Assembly: GCA_947166625.1 (NCBI GenBank)
Contig: CAMVEX010000011.1
Coordinates: 1-64,000 of the forward strand
Source: an uncultured Clostridia bacterium
GTDB taxonomy: Bacteria; Bacillota; Clostridia; Oscillospirales; Acutalibacteraceae
Length of the DNA: 64,000 nt
Direction: 5' to 3'
In this document: piece after piece, positions 1-7,122 of the stretch
How positions within the stretch are numbered: position 1 is the stretch's first letter
Layout: each line of letters begins with the position of its first letter
The notes under the pieces: generated by a model
Database searches by the model: none
Seen by the model: only the letters and a program-made list of their open reading frames with translations
Told to the model about the DNA's origin: nothing
Translations under genes and position numbers: made by a program

Positions 1-336
1 GTTTTGTTACTTATCATTTTATAACATTTAGAGTCCGTTAAAACGGATTTTCAAAATATTTTTTGTGATTTTTATTTTGAATCGGGATATTTATTCCGGT
101 TTTATTCGGAAATTACAGTAAACGAGCGCAAATTCGATCACGGGGGCTTAGAAAACCGGGATTTTTATACTCAGATTCAAAAATCGCGAGTGAGATTTTT
201 ATATGATTGAGCGAGAAAATGCGAGAAAAAGCGAGATTGTGAATTATAAATTAAAATTTTGAAAAATTCTTGTTGACATCACCGATTCGTTGTGATAATA
301 TATGCAGGCAACAAATAAAGTTTTGGAGGAAATACT
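1..336. other. Non-coding AT-rich region upstream of rplM
   Basis: No convincing reading frame; stops occur in all frames. It holds a weak hairpin with T-tail at 34-51 (TCCGT-TAAA-ACGGA), possibly the end of an upstream transcript, then a tract (about 185-237) with four copies of GCGAG, three followed by A-runs or T-runs. An AT-rich stretch (about 240-272) lies directly before the rplM -35 box and could act as an UP element. No ribosomal-protein leader RNA fits between the promoter and rplM, because the predicted leader is only about 30 nt. Confidence 0.6.
273..301 (+). promoter_or_regulatory. rplM-rpsI promoter, sigma-A type
   Basis: TTGACA at 273-278, 17-bp spacer, TAATAT at 296-301 with an upstream TGA that makes it an extended -10. 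The start of transcription should fall near 308, giving a short leader that carries the SD GGAGGA at 325-330. Confidence 0.8.
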
Positions 337-765
337 ATGTCCAGCTATATGCCTAAAGCGGGCGACATCACCCGTAAATGGTATGTGATCGATGCAGCAG
401 GCAAGCCCCTCGGCAAGGTCGCTGTTGAAGCAGCCAACCTTCTTCGCGGCAAAAACAAGCCCACATTCACCCCGAACGCAGACTGCGGCGATCATGTTAT
501 CATCATCAATGCCGAAAAGGTAGTTCTTACCGGCAAAAAACTTGAGCAGAAGAAATATTATCATCATACCGGTTATATCGGCCATCTCAAAGAGGTCAAA
601 TACGGCACTCTCATGAAGACCAAGCCCGAATTCGCCGTAACAAAGGCTGTTAAGGGCATGATCCCCGATACGACCATCGGCCGCCAGGCACTCACCCGTC
701 TTCGCGTGGTTAAGGGCGCAGAGCATCCTCATGCCGCCCAGAAGCCCGAAGCCTGGGAATTTTAA
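337..765 (+). CDS. rplM: 50S ribosomal protein L13
   Basis: 142 aa, the usual bacterial L13 length. The start MSSYMPK follows SD GGAGGA with 6-nt spacing. The family core is visible: RKWYVIDA near the N-terminus, [12 protein letters not shown] at about 51-62, the GYIGHLK segment, and the C-terminal run with [27 protein letters not shown]13 is an early assembly protein that binds 23S rRNA. It is followed 19 bp downstream by rpsI, the conserved L13-S9 pair, and both are read from the promoter at 273-301. Confidence 0.98.
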   Translation: MSSYMPKAGDITRKWYVIDAAGKPLGKVAVEAANLLRGKNKPTFTPNADCGDHVIIINAEKVVLTGKKLEQKKYYHHTGYIGHLKEVKYGTLMKTKPEFAVTKAVKGMIPDTTIGRQALTRLRVVKGAEHPHAAQKPEAWEF

Positions 766-784
766 GAAAGGGAGGCTATAAATA

Positions 785-1180
785 ATGTACGAATCCAATT
801 ATTACTACGGCACAGGCCGCAGAAAGAGCTCGGTTGCCAGAGTCCGCGTTTATCCCGGCACAGGCAAGATCACTATCAACGAAAGAGATATAGACGATTA
901 TTTCGGCCTTGATACTCTCAAGCTCATCGTTCGTCAGCCTCTCGCGATCACCGACACCGCCGAGAAATTCGACATCGTTTGCAGAGTTGCAGGCGGCGGC
1001 GTAACCGGTCAGGCAGGCGCGATCCGCCACGGCATCGCCCGCGCGCTTCTTCAGTTTGATGAAGAGCTCCGCTCCCCTCTCAAGAAGGCAGGTCTTCTTA
1101 CCAGAGACCCCAGAATGAAAGAGAGAAAGAAATACGGTCTCAAAGGCGCCCGCCGTGCACCCCAGTTCTCAAAGAGATAA
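785..1180 (+). CDS. rpsI: 30S ribosomal protein S9
   Basis: 131 aa. Contains the S9 signature [14 protein letters not shown] near the N-terminus, the central [19 protein letters not shown] block and the basic tail ending SKR, which reaches the P-site tRNA in the ribosome. SD GGGAGG lies 12 nt before the ATG. Co-transcribed with rplM and ended by the hairpin at 1195-1225. Confidence 0.98.
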   Translation: MYESNYYYGTGRRKSSVARVRVYPGTGKITINERDIDDYFGLDTLKLIVRQPLAITDTAEKFDIVCRVAGGGVTGQAGAIRHGIARALLQFDEELRSPLKKAGLLTRDPRMKERKKYGLKGARRAPQFSKR

Positions 1181-1194
1181 AATCGCAAAAATTT

Positions 1195-1225
1195 CAGCCC
1201 CGAAATTCGGGGCTGTTTTTTATTT
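1195..1225 (+). terminator. Intrinsic terminator after rpsI
   Basis: CAGCCCCGA-AAT-TCGGGGCTG, a perfect 9-bp stem followed by TTTTTTATTT. On the minus strand the same hairpin is followed by AAATTTTT, so it may also end the convergent MATE transcript. Confidence 0.9.
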
Positions 1226-1272
1226 GCCGATCAACCTGAAGATCCGGGAAATACCGGAAAAGGCATTTTTTC

Positions 1273-2655
1273 TCAATCGGATTTAACCGCCTGAACATAC
1301 TCTGTCGGCTGTTTTTTCAGCTTTTGTTTCATTTTTCGCGACTGAATTATGAATATCACTGCAAGAGGAATATCCGCGAGAAGCCAGGCCGCCGGGGGAG
1401 CATAAAAAATCGCGTTTAAGCCTATTATTCTGCTGAATATGAACGCGACGGAAACCCTGCCCGCAAGCTCTCCCGCTCCGGCTATCATATTTGAGTAAGT
1501 AAATCCGAGCCCTTGAAGCGAATTTCGCAACACAAAAAGAACGGCAACAAGAGAATATCACTGAGCTATCGCGAGGATGTACCGCTTTGAAATACGCATT
1601 ATTTCCGGATTCGGCTCTTTCATAAACAGCGACACGGCATACGGACCCGCAAAATAGAGAATGAGGCTCATTACAGCGCTCAGCACAATATCGAGAATAA
1701 GTATTTTCTTAACAGAATCAAGTATGCGGTCATACTTCTCCGCTCCGTAATTCTGCGCCACAAAGGTCTGAGTGGCGACGCCGAGACCTGACAGCGGAAT
1801 ATTGGTCAGATTCTCGACCCTGTTTGCCGCCGTGATGCCGGCTATTACATTCGGTCCGAAAGAATTGACTGCGCTCTGCAGGCACATTGAGCCCACCGAT
1901 GTGATCGTAAACTGCATCGACAGCGGAACACCGAGTTTGATCTGATAAGCGGCGGTTTTGAAATCAAGGCGCAGGTCGCCGAGCCTGATATCAATGCTTT
2001 TATTGAATTTGAAAACATAAATACCGCACAGAATTGCAGGCACCGCATGAGAGATAAGAGTCGCCGCAGCGGCGCCCTCAACTCCCCAGCCGAATTTTGC
2101 AATAAAAAGCAAATCAAGCAAAAAATTCGTGATCACGCTGACAATAAAGAAATACAGCGGTTTTTTGCTCTCACCCACCGCTCTGGCTATCGCGGTAAAA
2201 TTATTTGAAAGCATCTGGATCGGAACTGCGAAATAAAGGATATTGACATAGGCCGATGAAAGACCGATAATCTCGTCCGGAGTGCCGATAAGACGAAGAA
2301 GCGGATCGGATATGATATGCGCCGTCACCACAATTACACAGCCGATCATAAGCGAAACCGTGATGCTGTTTCCGGCGAAATGAGAGGCGCGTTTAATATC
2401 GCCTGCGCCGAAGCAATGCGCGACCGGGATCGTAAACCCGGCCGTAAGCCCGAGAGCGGCACCGATTATAAACGAATTTACCGAGCCGACATTTCCTACA
2501 GCGGCAAGAGCATCGGTGCCGATAAATCGCCCGACGAGGATATTATCAACAAGATGATAGTTGTATTGCAGCAATGAGGACATCATTATGGGAAAGGCAA
2601 ATTTTATTATGATTTCGAGTATATTGCCCTGTGTCATTTTAACATTTTTATTCAT
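1273..2655 (-). pseudogene. MATE-family efflux gene interrupted by one in-frame TGA
   Basis: The upstream part encodes a typical 12-TM MATE exporter (NorM/DinF type, Na+ or H+ driven multidrug efflux): KMTQGNILEIIIKFAFPIMMSSLLQ, DNILVGRFIGTDALAAVG, the GLGVATQTFVAQNYGA segment. At 1558-1560 a TGA codon interrupts it after ILAIAQ. Reading continues in the same frame with YSLVAVLFVLRNSLQGLGF, which is ordinary MATE sequence, to the true stop at 1273. Without the TGA the protein would be about 460 aa, the normal length. Start chosen at MNKNVKM (2655), because the first possible ATG (2700) precedes the transcription start set by the promoter at 2684-2711. Either a recent nonsense mutation or a sequencing error; the rest of the frame is undamaged. 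Confidence 0.85.
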
Positions 2656-2683
2656 ATTACACCCGCAGCAGCCGTTTTCCGTT

Positions 2684-2711
2684 ATTATATCATACGGCAT
2701 GATCGTGTCAA
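2684..2711 (-). promoter_or_regulatory. Consensus sigma-A promoter of the broken MATE gene
   Basis: On the minus strand TTGACA (2706-2711), 16-bp spacer, TATAAT (2684-2689): both hexamers are perfect consensus. Transcription should start near 2677, about 22 nt before the chosen start codon. Confidence 0.8.
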
Positions 2712-2836
2712 TGATTTATCCGCACTAAATCGGCGCTTATCCGTCAGATTTTCATAATTTTGCCGTTAAATCTGCAAAGATCATACGGATAAAAAATTAT
2801 TTTGTCGGCAAGGGCTGTTTCGGCTCCCGCCCTGTC

Positions 2837-2864
2837 TTGAAAAAAGAGCGGGATGTGGTATAAT
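2837..2864 (+). promoter_or_regulatory. Promoter of the methyltransferase gene
   Basis: TTGAAA (2837-2842), 16-bp spacer, TATAAT (2859-2864), with TGG directly before the -10 (extended -10). An ATG at 2863 lies inside the -10 and cannot be the translational start. Confidence 0.75.
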
Positions 2865-2898
2865 GAAAAAACAAATCGAGATTTGCGGGGGTTACTGC

Positions 2899-3663
2899 AT
2901 GGAATTCAGAAGAATATTTGATACGATTCCTGAGCAATTCGACAAGTTCAGGCCGAGATACAGCCAGGAATTATTTGAGTACCTGATAAACTACGCAAAG
3001 ATCGGCCCGGAGAAGAAAGTTTTGGAAATCGGACCCGGAACCGGCCAGGCCACGGACCCGATCCTACAAACGGGATGCGATTATAACGCTATTGAGCTTG
3101 GAGAGCATCTTTATGCAAAGATGCAGGAGAAATACAACCAGTTCTCCAACTTCCACATTGTGAACGATGACTTCATCACCTGCGATTTTGGGCAGCAGAG
3201 ATTTGATTTGATCTATTCTGCGGCTACCATTCAGTGGATTCCTGAAGAAATTGCTTTCTCAAAAACTTACGAGCTGTTGAAGCCTGGCGGAGTTTTGGCG
3301 ATGATGCTGACAAGAGCAGATTACAAAACCCCAAACATGGAACTCTATGAGAGAATCCAGAAATTGTACGATCAGTATTATAAACCGGATATTCCCTATA
3401 CACATGGCGGCTTCAGATATGAAAATGCGCAAAACTATGGCTTTACAGATTTCGAGGAGCATGATTTTTACGGGAGACGTGTGATGACCCCCGATGAATA
3501 TGTTTCTTTCTGCGGCACGCATTGCGATCATATTGTGATACCTGAGCCATACAAGTCAGCATTCTTTGATGGACTCAGGAATGTGGTTGCAGAAAATGGC
3601 GGCAAGGTAATCTTTGAGGACACCTATGTCCTGTATCTGACAAGGAAACCGCTGACCCCATGA
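2899..3663 (+). CDS. Class I SAM-dependent methyltransferase
   Basis: 254 aa from MEFRRIFD, preceded by a GGGGG SD 7 nt upstream. SAM-binding motif I is KVLEIGPGTGQATDPIL, followed by an acidic residue in NAIELGEHL (motif II) and FDLIYSAATIQWI (motif IV), then KPGGVLAMMLT. This is the layout of the Methyltransf_11/25 families acting on small molecules; the substrate cannot be read from sequence. Monocistronic by its own promoter. Base composition looks richer in A+T than the genes around 6-60 kb (judged by eye), as in the rest of this accessory-looking patch. Confidence 0.85.
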   Translation: MEFRRIFDTIPEQFDKFRPRYSQELFEYLINYAKIGPEKKVLEIGPGTGQATDPILQTGCDYNAIELGEHLYAKMQEKYNQFSNFHIVNDDFITCDFGQQRFDLIYSAATIQWIPEEIAFSKTYELLKPGGVLAMMLTRADYKTPNMELYERIQKLYDQYYKPDIPYTHGGFRYENAQNYGFTDFEEHDFYGRRVMTPDEYVSFCGTHCDHIVIPEPYKSAFFDGLRNVVAENGGKVIFEDTYVLYLTRKPLTP

Positions 3664-3767
3664 AGCGGAAAGATAATAGAAAAACTGGTTTGACAGAACG
3701 ACAAATTCCGGTTTAACGTATTGACTGCGAAGAAAGAATAAAGCAAACCGGGAATGGTGAGACGAAA

Positions 3768-3953
3768 ATGAAGATTTTTATTATCGGAGGTCCCGGGAGC
3801 AGAAAGACTTATCTTGCAAAAAAGCTTTCCAAAGAACTTGGTATTCGGCACTATGATTTAGATGAATTACAATCGGATGCGATTCTCAGACATACGGTAT
3901 CATTTATGCTGCTAAACACAATTCAAGAGTATCATCACAAAATGAGACCTTAA
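3768..3953 (+). pseudogene. Remnant of a small P-loop kinase/NTPase
   Basis: 61 codons that start like AAA_17/AAA_18-type kinases: MKIFIIGGPGSRKTYLAKKLSKELGI, then HYDLDEL as in the second acidic motif. The family is usually about 170-180 aa, so only the N-terminal third is left. The Walker A is also altered: GGPGSRKT where G-x-G-K-[ST] is expected, so the Gly before the Lys has become Arg. After about residue 45 the sequence no longer resembles the family. The -35 box of the next gene overlaps its end, which fits a decayed leftover. Confidence 0.65.
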
Positions 3954-3978
3954 TATACTCGGTGAAATGATTTATAAT
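3950..3978 (+). promoter_or_regulatory. Probable promoter of the XRE-TPR regulator gene
   Basis: TTAATA (3950-3955), 17-bp spacer, TATAAT (3973-3978). The -10 is perfect and the -35 is 4/6. The predicted leader is about 35 nt and contains SD AAAGGTGAT. Confidence 0.6.
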
Positions 3979-4017
3979 AGCAGCAGAAGCTTCTGAATAA
4001 CCATAAAAGGTGATTAT

Positions 4018-4935
4018 ATGATTGAGAATGTGTTTTTTGAAAATCTTAAAAAATATCGACTTGCGAGAAATATGACACAGGAAAAAGCGGCTGAGAAACT
4101 CGGAGTGAATTCACAGACGGTTTCACGGTGGGAATGCGGAACAACATTACCGGATGTGCTGATTCTCCCCGAAATTGCAAGCCTATACGGTGTGACGGTT
4201 GATGATTTCTTCAAGAAGACTTCCTTCGGCTATGATGATTATGCACAACGTCTTTCTTCCGTTTTTGAAAACAGCCGCGACCCGGTGGACTTTATGCGTT
4301 GTCGGGAGGAATTTGCCAAGCAGATAAGAAACGGAAATATGTCTATATCGGATAAATGGCAATATGGCTGGATTCATATGGTTATGATGAATTACTGCAG
4401 GGATGTTGCTCTTGAATGGTATCGGAAAGCAGTTGATGACGACCCTGAAAGTAATCCGAATGAATATTCGATCGCCTGTATGCACAGAATATGGATGTAT
4501 TTTCTTTTGAAAAGAGAAGACGAGATAATTGCGGAATGCAGGGAGAAGGTGAAAAACTCACCGAATGATCCCATACATGCTGACAATCTTCTGATCGCGC
4601 TCCTTTTTGCAGAGAAAACGGAAGAAGCATACGAATTCTTTATATCTGTGAAGGAAAAATACCATAACAACTGGCATCTGTTCATCCACGGAGGCGAAAT
4701 ATGTGAAAAACTCGGCAGATATGATGAGGCAGAGGCATATTACAAAGCAGCGGGTGAAGCAGGAACATATTTTTGTGATGACCTCGACATGCTCGCAAAT
4801 CTTTACAATAAAACAGGTGAATACGAAAAAGCAAGCGAGTGTTATTTAAAGATGTCCGAAATTTACCTTTCACGTGGTTTTGACGTGGAAGCTGAGAGAA
4901 TGAAATGTTTTGCAAATGAGGCTGTAAAAACATAA
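4018..4935 (+). CDS. XRE-family regulator with C-terminal TPR-like repeats
   Basis: 305 aa. Residues about 6-60 form a Cro/C1-type helix-turn-helix: LKKYRLARNMTQEKAAEKLGVNSQTVSRWECGTTLPDV, followed by LPEIASLYGVTVDDFF. The rest is helical, with TPR-like units visible as EEAYEFFISVKEKYHNNWHLFIHGGEICEKLGRYDEAEAYYKAAGEA and the following LANLYNKTGEYEKASECYLK. HTH-TPR proteins of this sort often respond to a peptide or protein partner, but no partner is adjacent. SD AAAGGTGAT is 5 nt before the ATG. The DNA target is unknown. Confidence 0.85.
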   Translation: MIENVFFENLKKYRLARNMTQEKAAEKLGVNSQTVSRWECGTTLPDVLILPEIASLYGVTVDDFFKKTSFGYDDYAQRLSSVFENSRDPVDFMRCREEFAKQIRNGNMSISDKWQYGWIHMVMMNYCRDVALEWYRKAVDDDPESNPNEYSIACMHRIWMYFLLKREDEIIAECREKVKNSPNDPIHADNLLIALLFAEKTEEAYEFFISVKEKYHNNWHLFIHGGEICEKLGRYDEAEAYYKAAGEAGTYFCDDLDMLANLYNKTGEYEKASECYLKMSEIYLSRGFDVEAERMKCFANEAVKT

Positions 4936-5021
4936 AAGGATATTTATTAAATTCTATAGAATCATATCAATAATTCAGGTTTATCAACCGTGTAAAATGT
5001 TGAAATTACGGAGGTGAAATT

Positions 5022-5573
5022 ATGAATCACTGCGGAACGCAGACAATTGAAACCGAAAGACTGATTTTGAGAAGATTCTCAACCGATGACGCACCGGCTA
5101 TGTATAAAAACTGGGCGTCCGATCCTGATGTGACAGAATTTCTGACCTGGACTCCGCACCGCGATATTGACGCAAGCAGGGCCGTATTGAAGGAATGGAT
5201 ACCCCTTTACTCAAAGAAAAACTATTATCATTGGGCTATCGTCCTCAAAGAACACGGAAGCGAACCGATCGGAAGCATCTCGGCAGTTGATATGAATGAC
5301 AATGTTGATATGGTCCATATCGGTTACTGCATCGGCAAAGAATGGTGGCATCGGGGAATTATGACCGAAGCGTTAAACGCGGTAATAGATTTCTTTTTTG
5401 ACGAGGTCGGAGCAAACCGCATTGAAAGCCGTCACGATCCGCGAAACCCGCATTCCGGCATGGTTATGAAAAATTGCAAAATGAAATATGAAGGCACTAT
5501 GCGAAGTTCGGATAAAAACAATCAAGGTATTTGCGATGCTTGTTGGTATGCCATTTTGAAATCGGAAAAGTAG
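5022..5573 (+). CDS. GNAT N-acetyltransferase, RimJ/RimL-like
   Basis: 183 aa with an excellent SD (GGAGGTGAAATT-ATG). N-terminal TIETERLILRRFSTDDA is typical of the Acetyltransf_3 (RimJ/L-type) group; the acetyl-CoA binding region HIGYCIGKEWWHRGIMTEALNAVIDFFFDEVGANRI contains the W-x-x-G-[IY]-[AM]-[TS]-EA motif, and the C-terminal NPHSGMVMKNCKMKYEGTMR completes the fold. Transfers acetyl from acetyl-CoA to an amine; possible substrates range from ribosomal protein N-termini to small molecules and cannot be chosen here. Ends at the hairpin 5605-5633. Confidence 0.9.
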   Translation: MNHCGTQTIETERLILRRFSTDDAPAMYKNWASDPDVTEFLTWTPHRDIDASRAVLKEWIPLYSKKNYYHWAIVLKEHGSEPIGSISAVDMNDNVDMVHIGYCIGKEWWHRGIMTEALNAVIDFFFDEVGANRIESRHDPRNPHSGMVMKNCKMKYEGTMRSSDKNNQGICDACWYAILKSEK

Positions 5574-5604
5574 TTTTGAATAGCATAATAAATTGAATGC
5601 TTAT

Positions 5605-5633
5605 GCCGCTCACTGTTGTGAGCGGCTGTTTTA
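5605..5633 (+). terminator. Terminator after the GNAT gene
   Basis: GCCGCTCAC-TGTT-GTGAGCGGC, a perfect 9-bp stem, followed by TGTTTTATA. Confidence 0.85.
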
Positions 5634-5682
5634 TACTTTGCCTTTGTTTACTATTGCCTTGTCGGCGCAGATTTATGTTATG

Positions 5683-5717
5683 ATAAAAAACTGACACCGG
5701 GAGTACCGATGTCAGTT
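5683..5717 (-). terminator. Terminator of the sipW-tasA-Hint-dockerin operon
   Basis: On the minus strand AACTGACATCGG pairs with CCGGTGTCAGTT (one mismatch in 12) around a short loop, followed by TTTTTTAT at 5690-5683. It lies 30-60 nt beyond the dockerin gene stop. Confidence 0.85.
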
Positions 5718-5746
5718 GAGTGGGTATATTTACTTAGTTAGGGAGT

Positions 5747-7048
5747 TCAGGACGCTTTGCCGGTTTTCTGGTCAATGCTGATGATAAATCTGACACTTGA
5801 TTCAAGCCTTGAAACATCGTTACCGGAAATATCATTATCCAAATCAAGATCTGAGGCCTTTATCAAATATTTTACTTGATTATCGCCGGACCATAATCTC
5901 ATTCTAACTTCATATTCCAAACGAGACGCATCATTACCTGAAATGTCAGTATCTCCATCTATATCACCGAAAATTACGATATAGAACTGCTCAACTACGG
6001 AATCATCAACATTATCAATTACTTTGATGATGGCTCCGGTACCCGCTTTGCCGGCACTGTTGAGTTCTATTTCATATCTGCCGTCGCCTGTTACTTTTAC
6101 ATAATCGGCAATCTCAGCTTCGGTGATATTTGCTTTAAGACCATATACATAATATGTCTCATAACCTGCAGCATCATAACTTTCAGCATTAGGCTCTTTG
6201 ATTTCGTTTACACCCGCAGGTGTAGCCGCGAGGGCGGTATTGTATGTTTCAACTACTCCGTCTCTCTCTATCATAGCGGTGCTGTTCTCATCCTTCGGAA
6301 CAAGCTTGACCGCTACTCTGTCATAAATCGCATAGAGGTTGATTCCCTCTGCGGGAACCGTTATCTGATCGCCTGCCGCGTATGCCGTGCCTTCGCCGTC
6401 TGCCTGAGTATTCCACTCTTTGAAGGTGAAGTTTGCATATTCGGGCGCTGTGATATCAGACAGGCTGATACTGTCACCGGTATCAAAATATCCCGATCCG
6501 TCAAGCGGAGCATCGGTATCATATTCACCAAGAGGTGTGCCTACACCGAACGCATAGAAATTGACTGCATTCTTGACAAATCTGAGATCTCCGTCAAATA
6601 CGGGATCCTGCGAGGTGCTCGTGCCCCAGTTTGAATCTCCGGTTTCAAGAGAGGAATATCCGAGAATATCAAAGGAGAATGATTCTCCGGGCGCAAGCTG
6701 GATCGAGGAATAATTGACTCCGTCAACCGAGAATGTTGCAAATCCCGTGCTGGCGGTCCCCGACGCAGTGATCGTGGCCGTGTATCTGACATTATTCTCA
6801 AAATTATACTTACCGTCAACCGGCTCGATCACGTTGCCGTCCTGATCCTTTACAACGAGCTCGGTCTTGTAGTCGGCGGTCTTTATGTCAGCCGTTTTTA
6901 CAGCCGCGTTGGCCGTAAACCAAGCCCAGGTGACGCCGGTCAGGCATATCGCACAGCAGATTATCATCACGACCGACGCCGTGATGCTGCCGATAAATAC
7001 GCTTCCCTTCTTTGCCGATTTGTCATTTGGTGAGAGTAATTTTTTCAA
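5747..7048 (-). CDS. Secreted protein with SipW-type signal, InlB-like repeat and dockerin
   Basis: 433 aa, TTG start after SD GGAGGG. The N-terminus has a long basic stretch, a hydrophobic core (ASVVMIICCAICLTGVTWAWF) and then TANAAVKTADIKTADYK, the pattern of SipW-processed TasA/CalY-type signal peptides. Residues about 162-245 contain a Listeria-Bacteroides (InlB B-type) repeat: FTFKEWNTQADGEGTAYAAGDQ with the closing LYAIYDR. Residues 361-425 are a type I dockerin-like pair of F-hand loops: DIDGDTDISGNDASRLE and DLDLDNDISGNDVSRLE. Last gene of the sipW operon, 74 bp after the Hint gene. A dockerin normally docks onto a cohesin; here it may instead tie the protein to the surface or the TasA-like matrix (inference). 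Confidence 0.8.
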   Translation of the reverse strand: MKKLLSPNDKSAKKGSVFIGSITASVVMIICCAICLTGVTWAWFTANAAVKTADIKTADYKTELVVKDQDGNVIEPVDGKYNFENNVRYTATITASGTASTGFATFSVDGVNYSSIQLAPGESFSFDILGYSSLETGDSNWGTSTSQDPVFDGDLRFVKNAVNFYAFGVGTPLGEYDTDAPLDGSGYFDTGDSISLSDITAPEYANFTFKEWNTQADGEGTAYAAGDQITVPAEGINLYAIYDRVAVKLVPKDENSTAMIERDGVVETYNTALAATPAGVNEIKEPNAESYDAAGYETYYVYGLKANITEAEIADYVKVTGDGRYEIELNSAGKAGTGAIIKVIDNVDDSVVEQFYIVIFGDIDGDTDISGNDASRLEYEVRMRLWSGDNQVKYLIKASDLDLDNDISGNDVSRLESSVRFIISIDQKTGKAS

Positions 7049-7122
7049 TTACCATCCCTCCTTAAATGAATATGTGTTCTCTGCCGAAATTATTGTTAAC
7101 TGAACTTCTTACGGAACGAGGA

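Noticed and set aside
185..237. CRISPR array
   Set aside because: The repeated unit is only 5 bp with short A-rich spacers; no cas genes.
1558..1560. TGA recoded as an amino acid (alternative genetic code or selenocysteine)
   Set aside because: TGA is the normal stop of other genes here (3661-3663, 17889-17891, 30185-30187), and no SECIS-like structure was seen next to it.
2656..2700. Longer N-terminus for the MATE gene
   Set aside because: It lies over the -10 box of a perfect consensus promoter, upstream of the predicted RNA start.
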